In this document: positions 7,871 to 15,852 of the stretch, one piece after another
Numbering within the stretch: the stretch's first letter is position 1
Layout of the letters: each line of letters starts with the position of its first letter
Notes under the pieces: model-generated
The model's input: only the letters and a program-made list of their open reading frames with translations
Told to the model about the DNA's origin: nothing
The model's database searches: none
Source: Elusimicrobiota bacterium
GTDB lineage: Bacteria > Elusimicrobiota > Elusimicrobia > UBA1565
NCBI GenBank assembly: GCA_016196755.1
Contig: JACPXC010000001.1
Coordinates: forward strand, 1-64,000
Direction of reading: 5' to 3'
Length of the DNA stretch: 64,000 nt
Position numbers and translations under genes: made by a program

Positions 7871-9817
7871 ATGGAGCCCAAGGTCAAGAGCCGCGGCAAG
7901 CTGGCCTATAAGTTCCTGTTCTGGTTCCTGGCGGTCTCGCTGGCGCCGATGGGGTTCATCGGCTGGCACCTCATAGGGATCTCCCAGGAGACCCTCAAGT
8001 CGGAGTCCCTGCGCAATCAGCGGGCCACGGCCAGCGGCTTCGCGGAGACGGTCTCGAACTTCGTGGCGCGCTTCCGCACCGCCTTGAGCATCACGGTGCG
8101 CCTGGAGGGCTTCGCGGCGATGGACCGCGCCCAGCAGGAGCGGGATCTAAACCGCGTCATGCAGCAGAACCCCGAGTTCCTCGAGCTGGCGGTGGCCGAC
8201 GCGCGCGGCCGCGAGGTGGTGCGCTGGGGGCGCTACCGCGCCGCCGAGTCCCCGATGCGCGACTTCTACGACCAACTGCCCTTTACGACGGCGATGAAGG
8301 GCCAGGAGTACGTGGGGGGCCTGGCGCGCTTCCAGGGCCTCTACCCGATGGTGACCCTGGCCGTGCCGATCCCGGGCGGGCCCAACGAGCCGCCCCGGGG
8401 CATCCTGTTCGGGCAGGTCAGCCTGACGGGTGTGTCCCAGCTCCTCAAGGACGAGTTCCCGGACAAGAAGCGCGGCGAGGCCGCGGTCGTGGCGGGCCAC
8501 GCCGGCGACTTCTTCCTCGTCGCCCATTCCGACCCCGGGCTCGCCTACGGCGGAGGGGCGGGCCTGCCCAAGGAGGTGGGCGACCGCATCATGACCCAGA
8601 CCGCCAAGCGCGGCGGCGGCGAGATCGCCTTGAAGGACGGGCACCGGGTGCTCGGGGCCTTCGCGGAGGTCAAGGAGACCGGCTGGATCGTCTACGTCCA
8701 GCAGCCCATCGAGAACGCCTATCTGGCGGCCACGCAGATGCGCGTCCAGGTCCTGCGGGTCCTCTTGTGGGTCGTCATCATCACCTTGCTGCTCTCTTTG
8801 GTCATCGCCAGCCACATCACCCAGCCGATCCGCCTGCTCCAGCAGGCCGCCGAGCACCTGACGGCGGGGCGCTTCGAGGACCTGCCGGAGATGACGCTGA
8901 CCAACGACGAGATCGGCGACCTGGCCCAGTCCTTCGTCCAGATGTCGGACTCGCTCAAGGAGAAGACCGGCGAGCTCCTGCATGCCAAAGACGAGCTGAC
9001 CAAGTACGGCCGCGACCTCGAGCGCCGCGTCGAGGCGCGCACCCGCGAGCTCAAGGCCGCGCAGGACGAGCTGGTCAAGAAAGAGCGTCTGGCCGCCATC
9101 GGCCAGATGGCCTCGGTCGTCGGTCACGAGATACGCAACCCGCTGGCCGTCATCAACAACTCGATCTTCTTCATCAAGACCAAGATGCAGAAGGAGACCG
9201 TGCTCGACCCCAAGATCGAGCGCCACATCTCGATCATCCAGTCCGAGGTCAAGCAGGCCAACTCCATCATCGACGAGATCCTGACCTACTCGCGCTCGCG
9301 CGAGCTCAAGCCCGAGGTGGTCAAGATCAACCATTGGCTCGAGGAGCTGCTCTCGGTCTACCCTTTCCCGCCGCACGTGCGCCTCGACAAGAGGCTCGAT
9401 CCGCGCGACCCGGCGGTCTTCATCGACCCGGACATGTTGAAGCAGGCGGTGCGCAACCTCATCGGCAACGGCGTCGAGGTCATGCCCCAGCAGGGCATGG
9501 TGCGGATCGCCACCGAGGTCGACAAGGGCTGGGTCCGGCTCGACATCGGCGACACCGGCCCGGGCATCCCGCCGGAGATCGTCGACAAGATATTCACGCC
9601 GTTCTACACGACCAAGGCGCGCGGCACCGGCCTGGGGCTGGCCGTCGTCAAGAAGGTCGTCGACAACCACGGCGGGCGGGTCGACCTCACCACGGAGATC
9701 GGCCGCGGCAGCGTGTTCCACCTCTTCTTGCCCGTGGCGGCGGGGACGCCGGGGGCGGCGCCGGCGCGCGGGCATGCCGCCGCCCCTCAGACCGCCGTCC
9801 GCCGGTCCGTCGAGTAG
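7871..9817 (+). CDS. Membrane sensor histidine kinase (Cache-HAMP-HisKA-HATPase)
   Basis: 648-aa sensor kinase. TM helix 1 is at about residues 12-34, an extracytoplasmic Cache-like sensing region at 35-290, TM helix 2 at about 295-316, then HAMP, a short coiled coil, and the HisKA domain with the phospho-acceptor in GHEIRNP near 418. The HATPase has an N-box (NLIGNGVEVM), G1 (DIGDTGPGIP) and G2 (GTGLGLAVV). It lies divergent to the ECF operon. The nearest same-strand receiver is the stand-alone domain at 12252, which may be a partner, but no full DNA-binding response regulator is adjacent. Confidence 0.93.
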   Translation: MEPKVKSRGKLAYKFLFWFLAVSLAPMGFIGWHLIGISQETLKSESLRNQRATASGFAETVSNFVARFRTALSITVRLEGFAAMDRAQQERDLNRVMQQNPEFLELAVADARGREVVRWGRYRAAESPMRDFYDQLPFTTAMKGQEYVGGLARFQGLYPMVTLAVPIPGGPNEPPRGILFGQVSLTGVSQLLKDEFPDKKRGEAAVVAGHAGDFFLVAHSDPGLAYGGGAGLPKEVGDRIMTQTAKRGGGEIALKDGHRVLGAFAEVKETGWIVYVQQPIENAYLAATQMRVQVLRVLLWVVIITLLLSLVIASHITQPIRLLQQAAEHLTAGRFEDLPEMTLTNDEIGDLAQSFVQMSDSLKEKTGELLHAKDELTKYGRDLERRVEARTRELKAAQDELVKKERLAAIGQMASVVGHEIRNPLAVINNSIFFIKTKMQKETVLDPKIERHISIIQSEVKQANSIIDEILTYSRSRELKPEVVKINHWLEELLSVYPFPPHVRLDKRLDPRDPAVFIDPDMLKQAVRNLIGNGVEVMPQQGMVRIATEVDKGWVRLDIGDTGPGIPPEIVDKIFTPFYTTKARGTGLGLAVVKKVVDNHGGRVDLTTEIGRGSVFHLFLPVAAGTPGAAPARGHAAAPQTAVRRSVE

Positions 9818-9828
9818 TCGGACTCGAA

Positions 9829-9858
9829 TTGACGCGCCCCATCGCCTCCTTTTATACT
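9829..9858 (+). promoter_or_regulatory. Sigma-70-type promoter for the TPR gene
   Basis: TTGACG (9829-9834), an 18-bp spacer and TATACT (9853-9858). Unlike many promoters in this window it leaves a leader of about 35 nt that contains a GGAGG ribosome-binding site before the ATG at 9899. Confidence 0.6.
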
Positions 9859-9898
9859 GTGGGCGAGTCGGCCCTCCCACGGGGCCCGGAGGCCGTAG

Positions 9899-11077
9899 AT
9901 GGCGAGGCGGGTTTTCCTCGAGCTGGGGGCCGCGGGCCTCATCGCCGCGGGCCTCGGCGTTCCCGCCCGGGCCCTCACGAGCCACGTCACGCCGGAGATG
10001 GACCGGCTCGTGCGCTCGGGGGTGGACTCCATCTACCGGATGGAGTTCGACAGCGCGACCGCGCACTTCGAGCGCATGCGCGACCTGCTTCCCGGCCATC
10101 CCTTCGCGGAGTTCGGCCTGACCGCGTCGGCCTGGGCGCGCTACGTCTACGGCTCGGAGCTCGGCGACGAGGACCAGTTCAAGGCCTTCGAGGCGCAGTC
10201 GCGCCGGGCCGTCGAGCTCGCCAATGCCTGGATCGCGAAGCACCCCGACGACGCCGAGGCCTACATGGCCCTGGGCGCCTCGCTTGGCATCCAGGCCCGG
10301 CTGCAGGCCACCCACCGGCAGTTCGTGCGCGCCTACATGAGCGCGCGCAGCTCGATGAAGGCCGTCCGTATGGCGCTCCAGCTCGACCCTCAGCTCTACG
10401 ACGCCTGGATCGGGCCGGGGATGTACGACTACTATACCGACGTCTATCCGCGGCTGATCCGCGCCCTGGCCAAGATCGTCCTGCGCGGCGACCGCGAGCG
10501 CGGGATCCGCGAGCTCAAGCTCACCGTGGAGAAGGGCCGCTGGATGACGGTCACGGCTAAGATGCTGCTCGTCGAGATATACCTCCACGACCCGTTCGGC
10601 GCGCGCGACCCCGCCGCCGCCATGCGGCTCATGGATGAGGTCCGCGCGCGCTACCCAAAAAGCGCTATGCTCCATTCAGCCCAGCTCATCGGGCTCTACC
10701 AGCTCGGGCGGCTCGAGGACTTCCACAAGGGTTCCTTGGAGTTCGTCCGTATGGCCGCCAACGGGGAGTATCGCCGGTTCGACCTCGCGAAAGGCTACGT
10801 TCTGCTGGGGACCTCTTTCTGGGCCATGAAGAAACCTGAAGAAGCTCTGGCCGCCTTCAAGCGCGGCGCCGACGAGAAGCCCGTGAGCCGGTGGGCGGTC
10901 TGGTCCCTTGTCCGGGCCGGGAACATCCTCGACCTGATGGGACGGCGCGCCGAGGCTCTGGCCGTCTACAAGGAAGCGGCGGCCCTGCCCGACCGGTGGC
11001 GTTTCAAGGAGTTCCTCGAGCAGTACCTCGAGAAGCCGTTCCGGCTCGAGGGGGAATTCCAGATCGACCCGGTATGA
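9899..11077 (+). CDS. Secreted TPR-repeat protein
   Basis: 392-aa protein with an N-terminal signal peptide (hydrophobic residues 5-25, ALA-type cleavage) and helical repeats consistent with tetratricopeptide repeats through the mature part, e.g. around residues 45-75 and near 300-330 (the PEEALAAFKRGADEKP segment). No catalytic motif is visible, so it is probably a periplasmic scaffold. GGAGG precedes the ATG. The gene overlaps the downstream methyltransferase by 4 nt (ATGA), and that gene overlaps the receiver gene, so the three form one operon. Confidence 0.8.
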   Translation: MARRVFLELGAAGLIAAGLGVPARALTSHVTPEMDRLVRSGVDSIYRMEFDSATAHFERMRDLLPGHPFAEFGLTASAWARYVYGSELGDEDQFKAFEAQSRRAVELANAWIAKHPDDAEAYMALGASLGIQARLQATHRQFVRAYMSARSSMKAVRMALQLDPQLYDAWIGPGMYDYYTDVYPRLIRALAKIVLRGDRERGIRELKLTVEKGRWMTVTAKMLLVEIYLHDPFGARDPAAAMRLMDEVRARYPKSAMLHSAQLIGLYQLGRLEDFHKGSLEFVRMAANGEYRRFDLAKGYVLLGTSFWAMKKPEEALAAFKRGADEKPVSRWAVWSLVRAGNILDLMGRRAEALAVYKEAAALPDRWRFKEFLEQYLEKPFRLEGEFQIDPV

Positions 11078-12255
11078 AGCCTCCGAGAGACCCCAAGAAG
11101 CCTTTCCGTCCCCGGCCCCCCGGCCAGGGCCCGCGTCCGCCGTGGAAGGGCGGGCCGCGCCCGGATCGTCCGGGCTGGAAGCCGGGTCCGAAGCCGGAAG
11201 GGCAGGGGCCGAGCCAGGGAGCCCGTCCCGAGTGGAAGCCGCGTCCGCCGTACAAGGGCGGTCCGCGTCCCGACCGTCCGGAGTGGAAACCGCGTCCGCC
11301 CTTCAAGGGCGGTCCGCGTCCCGACCGGGCGGAGTGGAAGCCTCGACCCAAGCCGGAAGGCCAGGGGCCGTCCCAGCCCGGCGCGCCGCGCCCCGAGCGC
11401 CCGCCGTATCAGGGCGGCGCGCGCCCCGACCGCCCGGCGTGGAAGCCGCGCCCGCCGTTCAAGCCGGGGGATCGTCCCGCCGGCAAGCCCTCGTCCCGCG
11501 ACACGTCCTGGCAGCAGTCCAGCGCCTACTACGACAAGTCCGTCGGCGAGGGCGGCAACTTCTACCACCAGACCGTCGTTCTGCCCGGCCTTACGCGGAT
11601 GCTCAGGCTCGGCGACACGGAGCGCGTGAAGCTGCTCGACCTGGCTTGCGGCCAGGGCGTGCTGGCGCGCTCGCTGCCGGCCACCGTGGACTACTGGGGC
11701 GTCGACCTTTCGGAGTCGCTGGTGGCCGCCGCGCGCAAGCACGACCCCCGGCCCACCCGGCGCTACGAGGTGGCCGACGCCTGCAAGCCGCTGCCCTTCG
11801 AGGAGTCCGGCTTCTCCCACGTGGTCTGCATGCTGGCCATCCAGAACGTGGAGAATCCGGCGGCCCTGGTCGCCAACGCCGCGGCCCGGCTGGCCCCCGG
11901 CGGGCGCTTCGTCCTGGTCCTCAACCATCCCTGCTTCCGGATCCCCAAGCAGACCTCCTGGGAGGTCGACGAGAGGCGCTGGGTCCGCTTCCGGCGCGTC
12001 GACCGCTACCTCTCGCGCATGCGCGCGGCCATCGTGATGAACCCCGGGCTCGGCGCGGCGTCGGCCGAGACCTGGAGCTTCCACGCCCCGCTCTCGGACA
12101 TCTTCACGTGGTTTAAGGACGCGGGGCTGCTCGTCGAGGGGCTCGAAGAATGGGTCTCCAATAAGCGCAGCGAAGGCCCGGCGGCCGTGATGGAGAACCG
12201 CGCGCGGGCGGAGTTCCCCCTGTTCCTCGCCCTGGCGGCGCTCAAGAAGCCGTGA
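11074..12255 (+). CDS. SAM methyltransferase with proline/arginine/lysine-rich repeat N-terminus
   Basis: 393-aa two-part protein. Residues 1 to about 140 are low complexity, built from imperfect repeats of about 18-20 residues centred on RPEWKPRPPFKGG and PRPDRP. The composition is strongly basic and disordered, as in RNA- or polyanion-binding tails. Residues from about 145 form a class I methyltransferase with the SAM motif LLDLACGQG near 186 and a D-x-S acidic loop (GVDLSES) after it. The substrate is unknown. The ATG at 11074 overlaps the upstream stop; the open frame further upstream is spurious. The repeat DNA could recombine, so repeat number may vary between strains. Confidence 0.82.
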   Translation: MKPPRDPKKPFRPRPPGQGPRPPWKGGPRPDRPGWKPGPKPEGQGPSQGARPEWKPRPPYKGGPRPDRPEWKPRPPFKGGPRPDRAEWKPRPKPEGQGPSQPGAPRPERPPYQGGARPDRPAWKPRPPFKPGDRPAGKPSSRDTSWQQSSAYYDKSVGEGGNFYHQTVVLPGLTRMLRLGDTERVKLLDLACGQGVLARSLPATVDYWGVDLSESLVAAARKHDPRPTRRYEVADACKPLPFEESGFSHVVCMLAIQNVENPAALVANAAARLAPGGRFVLVLNHPCFRIPKQTSWEVDERRWVRFRRVDRYLSRMRAAIVMNPGLGAASAETWSFHAPLSDIFTWFKDAGLLVEGLEEWVSNKRSEGPAAVMENRARAEFPLFLALAALKKP

Positions 12256-12668
12256 CCGAGCATACGCCCATCCCCGGTAGGACCCCGCTGCCGCAGCGGC
12301 CGTCCATCATCGTCGTCGATGACGACCCGGAGATGCGCGAGATGGCCCGCGTCAGGCTCGAGCGCATCGGCTACGACGTCTGGGAGGCCCCCGAGGTCTC
12401 GATGGTTCTGACCCTGCTCGAGAAGGTGCGCGCCGCGGCGATCCTGCTGGACATCCAGATGCCGGGCTTCGGCACCGGCATCGACGGCTTGCGCTTCCTG
12501 CGCGGGGACCCGCGCTGGCGGCAGCTCCCGGTCATCGTCCTGACCGGGATCGCGCCGGAGAAGGCCCGCGGCTTCGTCAAGGACGACTTCATCACCCGCC
12601 TGTTGTTTAAGCCGCCGGACTGGGACGTCGTCGCCAACGCCTTGAAGGAAATGACGGGCCGGCCTTAG
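12252..12668 (+). CDS. Stand-alone response regulator receiver domain
   Basis: 138-aa protein with a single CheY-like receiver after a short Pro-rich N-terminus. The acidic pocket is VVDDDPE (about 21-27), the phospho-acceptor is D67 in LLDIQMPG, and the conserved Lys is in LLFKPPD near 118. No output domain is present. The GTG start at 12252 overlaps the methyltransferase stop. It could relay from the kinase at 7871. Its stop overlaps the convergent mcsB stop by 4 bp. Confidence 0.9.
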   Translation: MTEHTPIPGRTPLPQRPSIIVVDDDPEMREMARVRLERIGYDVWEAPEVSMVLTLLEKVRAAAILLDIQMPGFGTGIDGLRFLRGDPRWRQLPVIVLTGIAPEKARGFVKDDFITRLLFKPPDWDVVANALKEMTGRP

Positions 12669-13717
12669 CTCTTCAGCTTGCCGCGCAAGAGCGTCGCCCG
12701 CAGGAAATCCCGATCGGCGCCTTTTAGTTCCTTGCCGGCCAGCATCTGGACATGCCCCGGCTGGGAGAGCACGGTCAACTCGTTGACCGTGGTGAGGTCG
12801 GCGGGCAGCTCCCAGCCCAGCGACAGACCGAGGCGCGCGTAGGAGAGGTGCTGCATGGCCTCCTCGTAGGTGACCAGTCGCGCGTGGGCGAGCGCCCCCA
12901 TCGAGCGGTAGACCAGGTCCTCGAGCCGCGTCTTGCCCAGGCCGTGGAGGAGCTCGGTGCGTGCCTTGGACTCGGCGCGGACCAAAGACTCGACCGCCGC
13001 GCCCACCGCCTCTACGATCTCGGCTTCCGAGACCCCCAGGGAGCGCGCGTTGGCGACCTGGTAGAAGTCCCCGAGCACCTTGGTGCCCTCCCCATAGTGA
13101 CCTCGGGCGATCATCCCCGCCGCGCCGAGGCGCTGGAGGACGCCGTTGACCTGGCCGCTGAGCGCTAAGCCGGGCAGGTGGACGAGCGCCGAGGCGCGCA
13201 GGCCTGTGCCGACGTTGGTCGGGCAGGCGGTCGAGTAGCCCCAGGCGGGCGAGAAGGCGAGGTCGAGGGAGGCGGAGAGCTGGTCGTCAGCCGCCGAGAC
13301 CTGGCTGAGCAGGTCCTCCAGGCAGAGGCCCGAGTCGATGCCTTGGATGCGCAGGTGGTCCTCCTCGTTGACCATGACGCTGAGGACCTCTCGCTCTCCG
13401 ACCACGACGCCGCGCGCCTGCGGCTCCCGCACCAGAGCGCGGCTGGCCAGGCGGCGCTCGACCATGAACTCGCGGTCGACGGCGTCGACCTCGTCTAAAC
13501 GCACGCGCGCGGCCTTGGCCAGCGCCGGCGCGGCGGCGGCGGCCGCGAAGACCGACTTGAGGACGGCGGCCAGGTCGTCGTGGCGCGCGCGGGGCGGGAA
13601 TGAGCGTCCCTTGAGGTTGCGCGCCAGGCGCAGGCGCGAGGAGAGCACCACCTCGTGGCGGGGGCCCGTCGGACGGGCCCAGGCCATCTTGACGCGCAGC
13701 ATCGCGGAGAGGATCAT
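12665..13717 (-). CDS. mcsB: Protein arginine kinase McsB
   Basis: 350-aa phosphagen-kinase-like enzyme that phosphorylates arginine residues on proteins, in Bacillus marking them for ClpCP degradation. Conserved family blocks are SSRLRLARN (26-34), NEEDH (117-121) and CPTNVGTG (165-172). The C-terminal region corresponds to the McsB regulatory domain. The ATG at 13717 overlaps the mcsA stop (ATGA). No ctsR or clpC is in the window, so regulation differs from the Firmicutes operon; here the pair ends an operon with lysS, lolCD and ilvE. Confidence 0.92.
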   Translation of the reverse strand: MILSAMLRVKMAWARPTGPRHEVVLSSRLRLARNLKGRSFPPRARHDDLAAVLKSVFAAAAAAPALAKAARVRLDEVDAVDREFMVERRLASRALVREPQARGVVVGEREVLSVMVNEEDHLRIQGIDSGLCLEDLLSQVSAADDQLSASLDLAFSPAWGYSTACPTNVGTGLRASALVHLPGLALSGQVNGVLQRLGAAGMIARGHYGEGTKVLGDFYQVANARSLGVSEAEIVEAVGAAVESLVRAESKARTELLHGLGKTRLEDLVYRSMGALAHARLVTYEEAMQHLSYARLGLSLGWELPADLTTVNELTVLSQPGHVQMLAGKELKGADRDFLRATLLRGKLKS

Positions 13718-14223
13718 GAGTCCTTGAGGCGGTGGATGCGGTCGCGCAGGCGCGCCGCCTCCTCGTAGCGCTCGCGGCGCAGGGCTTCCTCGAGCTTGGC
13801 GCGCAGGTCGGCCTCCGTCTCGACGCGCCGGCGCTCCATGCCCGTGCCGGCGGTCGGCCGCGCGGGATAGGGGGCGGAGCCGGTCGGGGATTTTCCGGCG
13901 TGCTTGACGGAGCCCTGCATCTCCTTGAGCACGGCCTTCAAAGGCTCGGCGAAGGCCTCGTAGCAGCCGTGGCAGCCAAGGGTGCCGGTCTTGCGGAAAT
14001 CGGCCCAGCGCAGGCCGCAGGACGGACAGCGCGCCGCCGCCGCGCGCTCGCGCGCCGTAGCGCCGCCGAGCAGGGCCAGGAGCCCCAAGAGGGCAGGGTC
14101 CGCCGGGAGGGAGGGCTCGGCGTCGGCGCAGTGCGCGCACAGGCGCAGCTCGCTGACCTGGTTGTCGACGATCTGCTTGAGGACGACGGTGGCGGCGTTC
14201 TTCTTGCAGCGGGCGCAGAGCAC
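13714..14223 (-). CDS. mcsA: McsA-like zinc-finger activator (UvrB/UvrC motif)
   Basis: 169-aa protein with four CxxC pairs (C3/C6, C29/C32, C66/C69, C84/C87), expected to bind two zinc ions, and a C-terminal UVR motif at about 130-165. This is the layout of McsA, the activator of McsB. The open frame extends far upstream, but the GTG at 14223 has GGAGG at good spacing and places the first CxxC at the N-terminus as in the family. Gene order mcsA-mcsB with a 4-nt overlap supports a functional pair. Confidence 0.88.
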   Translation of the reverse strand: MLCARCKKNAATVVLKQIVDNQVSELRLCAHCADAEPSLPADPALLGLLALLGGATARERAAAARCPSCGLRWADFRKTGTLGCHGCYEAFAEPLKAVLKEMQGSVKHAGKSPTGSAPYPARPTAGTGMERRRVETEADLRAKLEEALRRERYEEAARLRDRIHRLKDS

Positions 14224-14234
14224 GGCGCCCTCCG

Positions 14235-15128
14235 CTAGACCTTGACGGCCTCGTACACCGCGGCGCCGGCTTCGGCGGTCTTGGTGTACTCGCGGAAGGC
14301 GCGGATGAGGCTGGTCGTGAGCGGGCCGGGCTTGCCGTCGCCGATCACGCGGCCGTTGAGGAGGACCACGCCGATGATCTCGGCACCGGTGCCGGTGACG
14401 AACACCTCGTCGGCGCGGTAGAGCTCGGGCACCGAGAATACCTGCTCGTGCATCTCCAGGCCGAGCTTCTCCTTGGCCAGACGCATCGCCACGTTGCGGG
14501 TGATGCCCTCGAGGATGCCGACGTGGACGGGCGGCGTGAAGACCTTGAGGTCGCGGATGTAGAAGATGTTGTCGCCCGAGCACTCGGCCACCATTCCCTC
14601 GCGGTTGAGGAGCAGGGCCTCGTCGCAGTCGGCGCGCGAGGCCTCGGCGCGGGCCAGGATGTTGTTGAGATAGTTGAGCGACTTGATGGAGGGGCTCAGG
14701 GTGTCGGGCGCTATGCGGCGCAGGTGCGACACGATGACGCGCAGACCGCGCTCATAGACCTCTTTGGGGTAGAGCTGGATCTTGTCGGCGATGACGATGA
14801 CCGTCGGGACCTTGCACTTGCGCATGTCGAGGCCGAGGTCGCCTGTGCCCCGCGTGACGACCACTCGGATGTAGGCGTCTCGCAGCTCGTTGACGCGGAC
14901 CGCCTCGCAGATGACCCGGGTCATCTCCTCGGCCGGGAACGGGATCTCGAGCAGGACGGCCTTGGCCGAGTCGTAGAGGCGCTTCACGTGCTCCTTGAGC
15001 TGGAACACGCGGCCGCCGTAGGCCCGGATGCCCTCGAAGACCCCGTCGCCGTAGAGCAGGCCGTGGTCGAACACGGAGACCTTCGCGTCGCTCTTCTCGA
15101 GGAACCGGCCGTCGATCCAGATCTTCAT
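14235..15128 (-). CDS. ilvE: Branched-chain amino acid aminotransferase
   Basis: 297-aa class IV PLP aminotransferase, transaminating 2-keto acids to Leu, Ile and Val with glutamate. The PLP lysine is K149 in SIKSLNYLNN. The family motif ECSGDNIF follows near 184, and DHGLLYGDGVFEG near 21 is the N-terminal signature. Length is typical of IlvE. An AAAGGGG ribosome-binding site lies before the ATG. It is 10 nt downstream of lolD and 11 nt upstream of mcsA, so it is co-transcribed with unrelated housekeeping genes. Confidence 0.93.
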   Translation of the reverse strand: MKIWIDGRFLEKSDAKVSVFDHGLLYGDGVFEGIRAYGGRVFQLKEHVKRLYDSAKAVLLEIPFPAEEMTRVICEAVRVNELRDAYIRVVVTRGTGDLGLDMRKCKVPTVIVIADKIQLYPKEVYERGLRVIVSHLRRIAPDTLSPSIKSLNYLNNILARAEASRADCDEALLLNREGMVAECSGDNIFYIRDLKVFTPPVHVGILEGITRNVAMRLAKEKLGLEMHEQVFSVPELYRADEVFVTGTGAEIIGVVLLNGRVIGDGKPGPLTTSLIRAFREYTKTAEAGAAVYEAVKV

Positions 15129-15138
15129 GGTGACCCCT

Positions 15139-15852
15139 TTAGCCGGCGGCGAGGCGTCCGTCGCTCAGGCGCACGGCTCTGGTGGCGTAGCCCACGGACG
15201 ACTCGTTGTGGGTCACCATCACGACCGCCACGCCGAAGCCGTCGGCGAGCTCTCTTAACGACGAAAATACCAATTCGGCGTTCGGCCTGTCCAGGTTGCC
15301 GGTAGGCTCGTCGGCGAGGAGGACCGCCGGACCGTTGACGAGCGCGCGGGCCAGGGCGGCGCGCTGGCGCTCCCCGCCGGAGAGCTCGCGCGGCATGCGC
15401 TCGGCGTGGGGGCCGACACCGAGCTTCTCGAGGATGAGCCGGGCGCGCGCTTCGAGGCCGGGCCAGCCCTTGCCCTGGGCCGAGGCCGGCTCCCGGCCGG
15501 CGGCCAGCGCGATGCGGGCCGGCATCAGGACGTTCTCGAGCACGCTGAACTCGGGCATCAGTGCGTCGAACTGGAAGACGAAGCCGATGTGGCGGTTGCG
15601 CAGGGCGGCGCGGGCGTCCTCGGAGTCCGCGGAGACCGGCTCGCCGGCAAGCAGCACCGTGCCGGAGGAGGGGCGGTCCATGAGGCCGACGAGGTTCAGG
15701 AAGGTGGACTTCCCCGAGCCGCTGGGGCCTAGGACGGCGACGAACTCCCCCGGCCGGATCGAGAAGTCCAGGCCGCGGAGGACCTCGAAGGGCACGCCGT
15801 TCTGGTCGTAACGCTTGATGAGGCCCGTGGCTTCGAGAACCGCCTCAGCCAT
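15139..15852 (-). CDS. lolD: Lipoprotein-releasing ABC transporter ATP-binding protein
   Basis: 237-aa ABC ATPase of the LolD/MacB type. Walker A GPSGSGKS is at 42-49, Q-loop FQFDALMPEFSVLENV near 90, signature LSGGERQRAALARAL, Walker B VLLADEPTGNLD, and the switch His in VMVTHNES. It would power extraction of outer-membrane lipoproteins from the inner membrane with the permease encoded directly upstream; the two genes overlap by 8 nt. Confidence 0.92.
   Translation of the reverse strand: MAEAVLEATGLIKRYDQNGVPFEVLRGLDFSIRPGEFVAVLGPSGSGKSTFLNLVGLMDRPSSGTVLLAGEPVSADSEDARAALRNRHIGFVFQFDALMPEFSVLENVLMPARIALAAGREPASAQGKGWPGLEARARLILEKLGVGPHAERMPRELSGGERQRAALARALVNGPAVLLADEPTGNLDRPNAELVFSSLRELADGFGVAVVMVTHNESSVGYATRAVRLSDGRLAAG

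Noticed and set aside
14224-14583. Apparent N-terminal extension of McsA over ilvE
   Set aside because: It is out-of-frame ilvE sequence; GTG 14223 with GGAGG restores the family N-terminus.
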